64,000 nt of DNA from Streptomyces sp. TRM68416 (GTDB lineage: Bacteria > Actinomycetota > Actinomycetes > Streptomycetales > Streptomycetaceae). The translations under genes were made by a program, and so were the position numbers. The DNA is taken from assembly GCF_014596915.1 (NCBI RefSeq), contig NZ_JACVWU010000009.1, positions 124,001 through 188,000 on the forward strand, in the 5' to 3' direction. Shown here piece after piece: positions 53,441-62,970 of the stretch (positions are counted from its first letter, which is position 1; each line of letters opens with the position of its first letter). The notes under the pieces were generated by a model. The model did not search any database. It saw only the letters and a list, made by a program, of their open reading frames with translations, and was not told where the DNA came from.

Positions 53441-56400
53441 TCACATCGGCATGGGGTCGATGTCGCAGTCGGTCCGCTGCCGGGCCCGGGCCTGCACCGT
53501 CGCAGGATGGGGGGCGGCCTCCGCGGTGCTGAGGCGAGGCGCGTCCAGGGCCTGCTCCATGCGGGCCAGCGTGTCCGCGCGCAGTGCCTCGCCCGCCTCC
53601 CTCTCCCCCACGGCGACCAGGTCCAGGGACAGGTTCGCCGCCCCCACCAGAGTGGTCGGATGCCCCTCGCCCAACCGCGCCCGGCACAACTCCAGGGTCC
53701 GCTCACCGAGTTCGCGGGCCTCCGCCGGCTGCCCCAGCGCGCTGAGGTCACTGGCCAGGTTGATGGAGCAGGCCAGCACGATCGGATGATTCTCGCCCAG
53801 ACGACCGGTGAGCGACTCCAGCGCGGCCTCGTCTAGCTCCTTCGCCTCCTGCGCCCGTCCCAGCAGCCGCAAGGTCACCGCCAGGTCGACATCGGCCGCC
53901 GCGATGTGCGGGTGATGGGCCGGGAAGACCTTGCGGAAGCGCTCGCGGGCCGTCTCGCCACGCTCGCGGGCCTCCTCCAGTTCGCCGTTGTGGCGCAGCG
54001 CCACGGACAACGTGAGCGCGGCCAGCAAGGAGTCGGGGTGGGTGTTGCCGTAGCGGCGGGTGAGCTGTTCGGAGGCTTCGCGAGCCAGTTCCAGCGCGGC
54101 GGCGTGGTCGCCTTCCTTGCGGCTGGCCTCGCTCAGCTGCCGGATCCTCTCCAGCGTCGTGGGGTTGCTGGAGCCGAACGTCGCCCGGTATCCGTCCACG
54201 ACGGCCTGCTGCAAGGACCGCGCGCCCACGTAGTCACCCGTCTCGCGGACATCGACGGCGACGCTCGCCTCGGTCACCAGTGACTGCTGGTGATCGCGGC
54301 CGAACAGGCGGGTCTTCATGGCGTGCGTGCGCCGGTCCAGCTCCAGCGCACGCTGGAAGTCGCCGACCACGCGCAGGCTCACCCCGAGGTTGTGGGCGGT
54401 GACCAGCGTGGTGGGGTCGTCCTCGCCGAAGGCGCGCCGGGCCCGGTCGTACGCCATCTCGTCCAGTTCGGCACCGGCGGCGAATTCGCCCTGGGCGCGC
54501 CGGACCGCGGCTTCCAGGTTCAGTGCCACCAGGGCGTCCTCGCGATTGTCCTCCCGGTCCGTGGGCGCCGTGCGGGTGTAGACGTGCCTGAGCCGGGAGA
54601 CGACGCGGGAGGCGTCGTCGTAGCGCCCCACCCGCAGGAACACGAAGCCCAGCCACCAGCCGATCAGCAGCGTCTGCTGGTCCTCCTCGCCGAAACGCCG
54701 CTGCCAGGTCTCCCAGGCCTGCTCCGAGAACTCCAGCGCGACCCGGTGGTCTCCCCAGTACCACAGGTACTTCGCGACGTTCATCACCAGCTCGCGCACC
54801 CACGGCTGGTCGGACTCGATCGCCCCGGAGGCGATCACATGGCCGTACAACTCCGCGTACCGCGGCCAGTTGGCGGACTGGCTCGGTCCCTTGGGGTCGG
54901 CTGCGGCCAGAAGGGTGTGGGCCCCATTGCGCATGCGGTTCTGTTCCTCGGGGGTCATGCGGTGGATCAGCACGGCCTGGACCAGGCGGTGCATCTCGAT
55001 CGAGTTGGTCCGGTGGTCGATGCGGGCGAGGGAGTAGCGGTTGATCTCCCGTATGGCGCGGGCCAGGCGCATCGGGTCGTTGAGGGCGCGGTCGAGTTCG
55101 GGGTCGATGGTGGAGCCGCCGAGACCGGAGAAGATCGAGCGCGAGATGGGGTCGGGCGCGAAGTAGGAGCACAGTTGGAGCAGGCGCAGCGCGGTGCGGC
55201 TGCGGGTCTCCAGGTGGTCCAGGGAGACGTTCCAGGCGGCGGCGACCGGCAGCTGGTAGTCCGGCGGCGGGGAGACCTCGAGGAGTTCGGCGCGCTTGTG
55301 CTCGAAGAGGCGGAGGTATTCGGAGACCGGCATGCCCGTCTCCGCCCGCCAGGCCGCCGCCTGTTCCAGCGCGAGCGGCAGGTCGCCGAGGGCTTCGGCG
55401 AGGCGGTCCGCCTCGGCGTCGTCGAGTTCCTCGGAACCGGAGCGGCGCAGCAGCTCCTTGCTCTCCTCGCGGGTGAAGACGTCGACTTCGAGGGAGGGGC
55501 CGACCACGCTCCAGCGCCGGTTGCGGGAGGTGACGAGGATGGTGCCGCTGCCGCCGGTGGGGAAGTAGTCGCGCACCCGCTCGGGGCTGTCGGCGTTGTC
55601 GAAGATCAGCAGCCAGCGGGAGTACGGCCGCCCCTCGCGCAGCGCCTCCCGCAGCGCGGGCGTCGCGATGTTGGCCTCGGCGCTGGTGACCAGGCCGAGC
55701 CGCTGGGCCAGTTCCACCAGGGCCTGCCCGATCTGGCCCGGCCGCTCGGCGGGGATCCACCACACCACGTCGTACTCGGACTGGTGGCGGTAGGCGTACT
55801 CGATCGCCAGCTGGGTCTTGCCGACGCCGCCCATGCCGTGGATGGCCTCGGGCAGCACGGTGGTGGTGCCCTCGCGCAGTCGCTCGCTGAGCCGTTCCAG
55901 AAGGTCCACGCGGCCTGTGAAGTTCGGGTTGCGCGGCGGGATGTTGCCCCAGACGCGCGGCGTCGAACGCCCGCTGTCCACCGCGGGCTGCGTGTGCGTG
56001 GCGGTCATGGCCGTGGCTCCTTCTGAAGATGTCCCGGCCTCGGCCGGTGCGTGCACGGAGGGTCGGCGGGCGGCCGGGCCCGGGTGCTTGCGCAGGCTGA
56101 CGCTGTTCTGTCGGTCGTACTCGCGCAGTGCCCTGGCCAGCCGCTTTGCCCTCGGCAGGAACTTGCCGGAGAGTGCCCTGAGCGCTGCCAGTTCCACGCG
56201 CAGGAACGCCACGTTGCGCCGGGTCACGGACGGCACGTCGGCCGTCTCGAACAGCTCCTCGGCGTCGGGCAGCACCGGTTCGGTGCCCTCGGCCCGGGCG
56301 GCCAGCAACTCCCGTACGTCGTGCAGCACTCGGGCGGTGTCCCTGCGGCGGGACAGCGCCAATAACTCCTGGCGGATGTTGGGGCCGAAGACGAAGGCCA

Positions 56401-57754
56401 CGTCGGCGGCGCGCTCGGCGTCCGCGCCCGCGGGCCGCACCAGGCCGCTCATCAGCAGCTCCGCGAGATGGGCGGGCCCGGCGCCCGGCAGCGAGGCGGT
56501 CACCGCGCTCATCACCGGCAGCGTGAGCGGGGCCGCCGCGAGCCGGGTGGCCAGCGCGAACGCGGTCGGCGAGACGGCCGCGCGGAACTCCGAGACCCGC
56601 TCCCAGGCCGGTACGGCACTGGCGGGGTCGGGCACGTCCTGCACCCACGGCACGGCCCGCGCCGCGTCGGCCCGCCGCTTCCAGTCACGGGCCCTGAGCC
56701 CGGACATCTCCACCCAGCCGTCGGTCCGCCCGGCCACCAGGTCGACCCAGCCGGACAGGGAGCGCTCGGTCAGCTCCAGCACGGGCACCGGCACCACCCC
56801 GGCGCGCGCGTCGGGGTCGTCGACGGGTTCGAGGGGGGAGGTGCGCAGCTCCCAGCGCAGCAGGTCGTTGGGCGCCCAGGACCCGGCGCTGCTCAACCGC
56901 ATGCGGTGCACGTCCAGGCCGGTGCGGGACCACAGCTGCTGCGGCAGCAGGTGCAGCACCGACAGCGGCTCGCTGCGGCCGAGTTCACGCAGCAGCGGCA
57001 GCACCGCGTCCGACCGCCAGCCCGCGGCCAGCCCGTCGGTCAGCACCAGCACCACCCGGTGCTCGGAAGGGCTCGGCGGCAGCCGGTCCAGCCGGATCCG
57101 GGCCGGCTCGGTGTCATCCGAACTGAGCAGTCGTACGGTGGTGATCTCGCCCAGCCGTTCCTGGTGGGCCAGTTCCCCCACCAGCTCGCCGACCGTCTCC
57201 TCCCAGACCCGCATCGTCACGTGGTCGTCGACGACGAGCAGCACGGAGGGAGGGGCCGCGGACGGCGACCGCTCCAGCTCGCTCAGAGCATGCGGAACGG
57301 CGTCGAGTGAGGCTTCGTCGTACGCCGGCCCAGCCGCTGATCGTGGGACATCGTCACACTGCATAAGCGCTCTCAGAGCGTCCGGTAAGGCCCGAGGACG
57401 GAGGGAGTGCCGAAGAGGGGATCCCGAGGGCGCGGGCATGCGTGACATCCACGTGCCAAGCCTGGCAGTGGTCTGCATGGTGTGCAAGACGGCAGGCCAC
57501 AGGGGGTTGCAGCACGAGCTGGACAGTCGCTCGCCTGATGGAACGCGCCCCCCTGCGGTGTCGAGCACGCCTGGCCTGTGGGCCTGTCTCGGCTCCAGCG
57601 TGACACCGCGCAGTGCCCGGTGCAAGGCCGTCTGCCACTCTGCCGAAAGGAGTGTCCGAGGGCCTGCCGAGAGGAACGCCCCAGAACCTGTCGACCGGAG
57701 TGCCCCGGGACCGTCGGAAGGCCGTGGCCGGCGCCGTGCGCTCTGCCCGGTCAT
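53441..57754 (-). CDS. FxsT-like NB-ARC/TPR protein
   Basis: A 1437-aa regulator/scaffold. An N-terminal SAV_2336-type region holds a degenerate vWA-like site (LLVVDDHVTMRVW near 170). A linker follows, then an NB-ARC NTPase with Walker A GMGGVGKTQ near 638 and a Walker-B-like LLIFDNADS near 715. From about 985 to the end there are tetratricopeptide repeats (e.g. RRAFGEDDPTTLVTAHNLGV, REASEQLTRRYGNTHPDSL). The same layout is found in the TPR protein (FxsT) of FxSxx-COOH systems and in STAND sensors. The first about 100 residues are atypical and the true start may lie further in. It starts 4 nt after the upstream VMAP-type gene. Confidence 0.85.
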   Translation of the reverse strand: MTGQSARRRPRPSDGPGALRSTGSGAFLSAGPRTLLSAEWQTALHRALRGVTLEPRQAHRPGVLDTAGGRVPSGERLSSSCCNPLWPAVLHTMQTTARLGTWMSRMPAPSGSPLRHSLRPRALPDALRALMQCDDVPRSAAGPAYDEASLDAVPHALSELERSPSAAPPSVLLVVDDHVTMRVWEETVGELVGELAHQERLGEITTVRLLSSDDTEPARIRLDRLPPSPSEHRVVLVLTDGLAAGWRSDAVLPLLRELGRSEPLSVLHLLPQQLWSRTGLDVHRMRLSSAGSWAPNDLLRWELRTSPLEPVDDPDARAGVVPVPVLELTERSLSGWVDLVAGRTDGWVEMSGLRARDWKRRADAARAVPWVQDVPDPASAVPAWERVSEFRAAVSPTAFALATRLAAAPLTLPVMSAVTASLPGAGPAHLAELLMSGLVRPAGADAERAADVAFVFGPNIRQELLALSRRRDTARVLHDVRELLAARAEGTEPVLPDAEELFETADVPSVTRRNVAFLRVELAALRALSGKFLPRAKRLARALREYDRQNSVSLRKHPGPAARRPSVHAPAEAGTSSEGATAMTATHTQPAVDSGRSTPRVWGNIPPRNPNFTGRVDLLERLSERLREGTTTVLPEAIHGMGGVGKTQLAIEYAYRHQSEYDVVWWIPAERPGQIGQALVELAQRLGLVTSAEANIATPALREALREGRPYSRWLLIFDNADSPERVRDYFPTGGSGTILVTSRNRRWSVVGPSLEVDVFTREESKELLRRSGSEELDDAEADRLAEALGDLPLALEQAAAWRAETGMPVSEYLRLFEHKRAELLEVSPPPDYQLPVAAAWNVSLDHLETRSRTALRLLQLCSYFAPDPISRSIFSGLGGSTIDPELDRALNDPMRLARAIREINRYSLARIDHRTNSIEMHRLVQAVLIHRMTPEEQNRMRNGAHTLLAAADPKGPSQSANWPRYAELYGHVIASGAIESDQPWVRELVMNVAKYLWYWGDHRVALEFSEQAWETWQRRFGEEDQQTLLIGWWLGFVFLRVGRYDDASRVVSRLRHVYTRTAPTDREDNREDALVALNLEAAVRRAQGEFAAGAELDEMAYDRARRAFGEDDPTTLVTAHNLGVSLRVVGDFQRALELDRRTHAMKTRLFGRDHQQSLVTEASVAVDVRETGDYVGARSLQQAVVDGYRATFGSSNPTTLERIRQLSEASRKEGDHAAALELAREASEQLTRRYGNTHPDSLLAALTLSVALRHNGELEEARERGETARERFRKVFPAHHPHIAAADVDLAVTLRLLGRAQEAKELDEAALESLTGRLGENHPIVLACSINLASDLSALGQPAEARELGERTLELCRARLGEGHPTTLVGAANLSLDLVAVGEREAGEALRADTLARMEQALDAPRLSTAEAAPHPATVQARARQRTDCDIDPMPM

Positions 57755-57758
57755 CGGC

Positions 57759-59234
57759 CTACACCGGCCCTACGGGGCCCGGCTTGCGCTCGGGGTCGTC
57801 GAGCAGGATGGCCAGATGCCGCCCCACGTGCCCGTCCCAGCGGTCGGGGCCGAGGGCCAGCGCCTCCTGGCGCCACTTCCCGACGCGTTCCGCGAGGCTG
57901 CCGAGCCCGCGGTCCTGGAGGATCTCGCCGATGGCGTCCTGGAAGCCCGGGTCGGAGCAGTCCGTGCGGTGCCAGACCATCGCGGGCACCCCGGCCCGCA
58001 GCCCGGCGAGCACCTCGCGGCGGCCGGTGCCGCTGTCGTCGCCGGGCGGCTCGCTGAGCACCAGGCAGACCGCGTGCCGGTCCTCCTTCAGCTCCCGCTC
58101 CAGATGGAAGAAGTACGCCCCGTCCTGCGCCGGGCGGCTCCAGTGCGGATGGCTGTCCGCCGGGCGCTCCTTCAGCTGCCGCCACTTGTGGTGCCACGGC
58201 CGGTGCCAGGCGGCGCGCTGCAGCCGCTCCAGGCTGCGCACCAGGACCGGGTAGTCCATGGCCAGCGGGGTCGGGTCGGGGTGGTCGGACTCCTTGGACC
58301 ACCACTCGACCGGCTCGTTGAGCAGTTCCCAGGGCAGGACGAACTCCAGGATCACGGGCTGGCGCAGATCGGCCCAGCGCGCCTCGCAGTCCTCGATCAG
58401 CCGCTCCACCGCGCCCGGCAGCTCCTCCCGGCGCAGACGGACGGTCTCGCCGCGCACGGGATGCCAGCCCTCGGAGTCGGACTGCCGCCAGTGCGAGAGG
58501 TAGTAGCAGTCGGCCTCGATACGGTCCGGCTCGAACTGGATCATCAGATAGGCGGGGACCAGCGAGGGCGGGGACTGCGGGAACTCCGAGTGCTGCCACT
58601 GCGCCAGCAGGCTCTCCAGGCCCAGCTCCTGCGCCTGGCGGCGGTTGAAGCGCCGCAGCACCTCGGCGGCGTCCGCCCGGCCCTCCTCCATCAGCCGGTC
58701 GGCGGACAGGGCGAGGAAGGCCATGTTGAACGGCAGCTCGTCGGCCGGGGAGTTCTCACCGGCCAGCCGCAGGAAGACCTGCCAGCCGTTCTGGCACCAG
58801 GCGGGCAGCTCCTGCACCCGGGAGCGGCTGGCCCGCCTGGCCATCGGCGACAGCTCCGAGGCCCGCAGGGACTGCAGGACCGGCCGCAGCGGAGCGAGGT
58901 CGGCGTTGTTGAAGAAGTCGACGGCCTCCCACTCGTCCACCAGCGGCCACAACGCGGCGACGCTCGCCGACTGCTGCTCCACGTACTCCAACGCCCGCAC
59001 CAGACAGGCCGGCCCGTCGCCGACCGCCGTACTCGCCTTCACCACGTGCAGCAGCCACGGCCGCAGCCGCTCCCCGCCGTACGGTTCCACGGGCGAGCCC
59101 AGTTCGTCGGCGAGCATCTCCCGCCATAACTCGCGGCTGCTGGTCTGTCTCACCGTGGCCGAGTCCTGGAGGGCGTCCACGATGGAGACGACCAGCTCGT
59201 TGCGGACCCGTTCCGGACTGCGGCGCCCTGTCAC
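57759..59234 (-). CDS. VMAP-C-type protein with N-terminal effector-associated-like domain
   Basis: A 491-aa protein. Residues about 8-100 (RNELVVSIVDALQDSATVRQ...PACLVRALEYVEQQS) resemble effector-associated domain 2. The remainder matches the vWA-MoxR-associated protein C-terminal module (VMAP-C): PAYLMIQFEPDRIEADCYYL near 222, ILEFVLPWELLNEPVEWW near 292 and AVCLVLSEPP. GGGAGG precedes the GTG start by 6 nt. In known conflict systems VMAPs accompany a MoxR ATPase and a vWA protein; neither is adjacent here, but FxsT with its vWA-like region and NB-ARC may replace them. Identification is by remembered motifs. Confidence 0.78.
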   Translation of the reverse strand: MTGRRSPERVRNELVVSIVDALQDSATVRQTSSRELWREMLADELGSPVEPYGGERLRPWLLHVVKASTAVGDGPACLVRALEYVEQQSASVAALWPLVDEWEAVDFFNNADLAPLRPVLQSLRASELSPMARRASRSRVQELPAWCQNGWQVFLRLAGENSPADELPFNMAFLALSADRLMEEGRADAAEVLRRFNRRQAQELGLESLLAQWQHSEFPQSPPSLVPAYLMIQFEPDRIEADCYYLSHWRQSDSEGWHPVRGETVRLRREELPGAVERLIEDCEARWADLRQPVILEFVLPWELLNEPVEWWSKESDHPDPTPLAMDYPVLVRSLERLQRAAWHRPWHHKWRQLKERPADSHPHWSRPAQDGAYFFHLERELKEDRHAVCLVLSEPPGDDSGTGRREVLAGLRAGVPAMVWHRTDCSDPGFQDAIGEILQDRGLGSLAERVGKWRQEALALGPDRWDGHVGRHLAILLDDPERKPGPVGPV

Positions 59235-59390
59235 CCCGTACCTCCCGGCGCGGTTCCCCTCGTTGTGCCGACCAGGGTACGGCCGTGGGGCGGGGCGTGG
59301 CAGCGGAGTGGACAGGACAGGCCCCGCGGGGGGAGAGAAGAGTCCGGCACCTGCCGGGTGCGCGTTCCCCGGCCCGGTCGGCGAGTCCGG

Positions 59391-59543
59391 CTAGCCGAAG
59401 AGGATGTCGCCCACGGTCTCAAGCCAGTACCGCACCTGGTGCCGCCGCCGGCAGAACCGCTTCGGACGCCTCCATCGGCGCCGGTCCAGCGGCCGATTGC
59501 ACTCCTTGCACCGCTTCATGCGGATCGCGGATCCCCCACCCAT
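59391..59543 (-). CDS. 50-aa basic protein with CxxC motif
   Basis: A short ORF encoding MGGGSAIRMKRCKECNRPL, then RRRWRRPKRFCRRRHQVRYW and a hydrophobic end DILFG. Cys at about 12, 15 and 31 with His at 35 give a CxxC...CxxxH zinc-ribbon-like set, as in small FCS/zinc-knuckle proteins. An inner start at 59519 would give MKRCKECNRP. I think it is real, because the cysteine spacing is that of a compact zinc finger and it ends cleanly before the VMAP gene. Confidence 0.6.
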   Translation of the reverse strand: MGGGSAIRMKRCKECNRPLDRRRWRRPKRFCRRRHQVRYWLETVGDILFG

Positions 59544-59570
59544 GCCGGACACCGTAACGGCCCACCGGAT

Positions 59571-59621
59571 CGCCTGCGCGAACGCCCCGCGATCATGGAT
59601 CGCGGGGCGTTCGCGCAGGCG
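59571..59621 (-). terminator. Very strong terminator of tRNA-Thr
   Basis: A 24-bp perfect inverted repeat with a 3-nt loop: left arm 59571-59594 (starting CGCCTGCGCG), loop ATG, right arm 59598-59621. It lies 8 nt beyond the tRNA 3' end on the transcribed side. Confidence 0.85.
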
Positions 59622-59628
59622 GAGAAAG

Positions 59629-59702
59629 AGCCCCCTGTCGGATTCGAACCGACGACCTTCGCTTTACAAGAGCGGCGCTCTGACCAGCTGAGCTAAGGAG
59701 GC
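59629..59702 (-). tRNA. tRNA-Thr (UGU anticodon)
   Basis: A 74-nt tRNA. Acceptor GCCTCCT pairs with AGGGGGC (one T-G pair), the D-arm includes AGCTCAGCTGGTCAGAGC, the anticodon loop reads CTTGTAA with TGT at its centre, and the T-arm is GTCGGTTCGAATCCGAC. CCA is not encoded. It decodes ACA, a rare codon in this genome. Confidence 0.97.
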
Positions 59703-59834
59703 GCGCACCTGCGTGCCCGTGCAGTGTACCCACGTCCCGGCGTGCCCCTGTCGAAAATTTCCGCGAAGTTCACAGGGCGCCGGGTACTGACAGACCAGGT
59801 GAACGCCAGGTACCGTCCAAGGCCAGTCCACTCA

Positions 59835-59850
59835 CATGGACTACACCACC
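59835..59850 (+). promoter_or_regulatory. Weak DasR-like site upstream of msiK
   Basis: CATGGACTACACCACC matches the dre consensus at 11 of 16 positions, keeping ACTA-ACCAC. It lies 58 nt upstream of the msiK start. It is similar in quality to the weaker of the two nagK sites, so it is only a candidate. Confidence 0.35.
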
Positions 59851-59907
59851 ACCTTCCTACAACGGATCGTCCGGCACGTTCCTGCCGGTAGAAGGGGGCC
59901 CATTCCC

Positions 59908-60996
<1,089 letters not shown>

Positions 60997-61025
60997 GGCG
61001 CGGACCGGGTGAAACGCCCGGGTTG

Positions 61026-61065
61026 ACGGGAAGGGCCCCGCAGGCTGCTGCGGGGCCCTTCCCGT
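61026..61065 (+). terminator. Terminator of msiK
   Basis: 18-bp perfect arms (61026-61043, 61048-61065) with a 4-nt loop, about 30 nt past the stop. Confidence 0.85.
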
Positions 61066-61201
61066 TGTCGACAAATACCCCGGCAGACCGGTCATTTCGA
61101 GCAGCGGGCGTCAACGCACTACCCAAAAAGCGGCACCATTTCGTCCCCCGAACCGGTGACTAAATGTCGCCAAATCATTACCGGACGCTACCCTCACTCG
61201 C

Positions 61202-61657
61202 GTGAAGCACTCCACTAACCAACAGACGCGTCGCGGCCGGGGCCCCGCCCGCCTGATCGGCCGCTCCCTCGCCCTCGTCCTGCCCGTCGTCCTGGTGCTC
61301 TCCGGGACCCTCGCGGTCACCCGGGTCAACTGGTCGGGGAACCCCTCGGACTCGGTGCTCACCGCGTCGGACGCCTCGGTGTCGGACGCCAAGCCGGGCG
61401 ACACGCCCCGTGCCCCGCACGACGTGCTGCGCGACCGGTTGCTGACCGAGCTCCAGCGGGAGGACCCGGGCGTCGCGCTCACCCACCTCCAGGAGGCCGT
61501 CAACGGCCGCCCGTCGCTCGCCAAGCACTGCGCCTCCATCGCCCGCGCCCTCGGGCACGCCGCGGTCCGCCTGTACGGCCCGACCCGCGCCCAGTCCTAC
61601 GCCCGCCCGGTCTGCGACACGTCGTTCGCGTCGGGAGTGCTGGCAGCGCACAGCTGA
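61202..61657 (+). CDS. Small secreted or membrane-anchored protein
   Basis: A 151-aa protein. A basic start and one hydrophobic segment (SLALVLPVVLVLSGTLAV, residues 22-39) form a signal sequence or anchor. The exported part has two cysteines (KHCASIA and RPVCDTSF) that could pair, and a predicted helical region (DVLRDRLLTELQRE). It is a hypothetical of unknown function. TACCCT ends 7 nt before the GTG, suggesting a leaderless transcript. A strong palindrome terminates it. Confidence 0.75.
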   Translation: MKHSTNQQTRRGRGPARLIGRSLALVLPVVLVLSGTLAVTRVNWSGNPSDSVLTASDASVSDAKPGDTPRAPHDVLRDRLLTELQREDPGVALTHLQEAVNGRPSLAKHCASIARALGHAAVRLYGPTRAQSYARPVCDTSFASGVLAAHS

Positions 61658-61664
61658 TGACGAG

Positions 61665-61704
61665 GGGCCTGCGTCCCTGACGGGCCCGTCAGGGACGCAG
61701 GCCC
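61665..61704 (+). terminator. 40-bp perfect palindrome terminator
   Basis: Perfect arms 61665-61684 and 61685-61704 (left begins GGGCCTGCGTCC) with no spacer. It starts 8 nt past the preceding stop codon. Confidence 0.8.
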
Positions 61705-61838
61705 GTCAGGAGCGCGGGGCTGTATTCATGTGCGGCTCCGCCGCGCGGGCGCGACCAGCCCCCACGACGCCGCACCCGCAAACACACAGAACCCCCCGAG
61801 CTCATAGGCGCACGCCCGGTCCCGCCTACAGTTCGCCC

Positions 61839-62564
61839 ATGACGACCGCCGCCCCTCACCCCGTACAAGCCGTGATCCTCGCCGGAGGCCAGGGCTCCCG
61901 GCTGCGCCCGTACACCGACGACCGCCCCAAGCCCATGGTCGAAATCCCCGGCACGGGCACGCCGATCATCGGTCACCAGCTCGCCTGGCTCGCCGAGGAG
62001 GGCGTGACCGACGTCGTGGTCAGCTGCGGCCACCTGGCGGACGTACTCAAGGAGTGGCTCGCGTCGGCGGACCTCCCCGTGCGGGTGACCACCGTCGTCG
62101 AGGCCGAGCCCCTCGGACGCGGCGGCGGCCTGAAGTACGCGGCCGCTCACCTGCCGTACCCCGACCGGCCCTGGTACGCCACCAACGGGGACATCTGGAC
62201 CCGCTTCTCGCTGCGGGACATGGCCGGCTTCCACACCGAGCGGGACGCGGTCGCGACCCTTGCGCTGGCACGGCCGCGCATCCCCTGGGGGGCCGTACGG
62301 ACCGACGGCTTCGGACACGTCACGGACTTCATCGAGGCGCCGCCGACGACGTACGAGATCAATGCGGGCGTCTACGTCTTCGCGCCGGAGTTCGCCGCGC
62401 TGCTGCCCGAGCGCGGGGACCACGAGCGGACGACGTTCCCGCGGCTCGCGCGGGAGCGGAGGCTGGCCGGGTTCCCCCTCCCCCAGGGCGCGTACTGGCG
62501 GGCCATCGACACGGCGAAGGACCTGACCGAGGCGGCCAGGGAGCTGGCCGCCCTCAAGTCCTGA
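61839..62564 (+). CDS. NDP-sugar nucleotidyltransferase
   Basis: A 241-aa nucleotidyl-transferase-fold enzyme like mannose-1-phosphate guanylyltransferase/glucose-1-phosphate thymidylyltransferase. The N-terminal signature ILAGGQGSRLRPYTDDRPKPM begins near residue 12, the metal site NGDIWT near 111, and the substrate loop YEINAGVYVF near 172. It ends after the catalytic domain without a left-handed beta-helix. TACAGT ends 6 nt before the ATG. The base and sugar specificity cannot be read directly. Confidence 0.88.
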   Translation: MTTAAPHPVQAVILAGGQGSRLRPYTDDRPKPMVEIPGTGTPIIGHQLAWLAEEGVTDVVVSCGHLADVLKEWLASADLPVRVTTVVEAEPLGRGGGLKYAAAHLPYPDRPWYATNGDIWTRFSLRDMAGFHTERDAVATLALARPRIPWGAVRTDGFGHVTDFIEAPPTTYEINAGVYVFAPEFAALLPERGDHERTTFPRLARERRLAGFPLPQGAYWRAIDTAKDLTEAARELAALKS

Positions 62565-62570
62565 CGCGCC

Positions 62571-62687
62571 TCACCGACACAGGGCCTCCACCGGCCGGAT
62601 CCGGGCCGCGCACATCGTCGGGCAGAGCCCCGCGAGCACACCGGCGACCAGGACGCACGCCGGGGCCGCGGCGAGCGTGCCGGTGTG
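62571..62687 (-). pseudogene. C-terminal stub of an FtsX-type ABC permease
   Basis: The minus-strand frame that stops at 62571 ends LVAGVLAGLCPTMCAARIRPVEALCR. This is the typical last helix and tail of MacB/FtsX permeases (GLLAGLYPAxRAARIxPxEALR). Upstream the frame dissolves into the tandem repeats, so only about 38 codons remain. It is a decayed fragment. Confidence 0.6.
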
Positions 62688-62850
62688 GCCCACCGGCGCC
62701 CAGGCGCGGACCGTCGGCGCCCCGGCATGGAACCACCGGCGTGCCGTTGTGGCCCACCGGCATCCCGGCATGGAACCACCGGCATCCCGGCGCGAACCAC
62801 CGGCGCCCCGGCGCGGACCACCGGCATCCCGGCGCGAACCACCGCAACGA
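62688..62850. repeat. 21-22 bp tandem repeat array
   Basis: About seven to eight head-to-tail copies of a 21-bp unit (AACCACCGGCATCCCGGCGCG and variants; clean copies at 62753, 62774, 62795 and 62816). Because the unit is 7 codons long, all frames stay open, which creates long false ORFs. No protein is supported. Confidence 0.85.
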
Positions 62851-62878
62851 CGGCCACGGTGAACACGCCGAAGCACGG

Positions 62879-62911
62879 CGAAGGCCGACACGGAGTTCGT
62901 GTCGGCCTTCG
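62879..62911. terminator. Hairpin after the DoxX gene
   Basis: 14-bp perfect arms CGAAGGCCGACACG (62879-62892) and 62898-62911, with a 5-nt loop, 60 nt past the DoxX stop. Confidence 0.75.
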
Positions 62912-62970
62912 GCTCAAGGGTTCGTCGTGTCAGCCGGTGGGCTACCCCAGAATGCCGCCCACCGGCCCGT

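Noticed and set aside
55818..59129. 1103-codon plus-strand ORF opposite the FxsT and VMAP genes
   Set aside because: Ser/Arg-rich shadow frame; the minus strand has recognisable domains throughout.
62688..62850. CRISPR-like array
   Set aside because: Units are directly head to tail with no spacers, and there are no cas genes.
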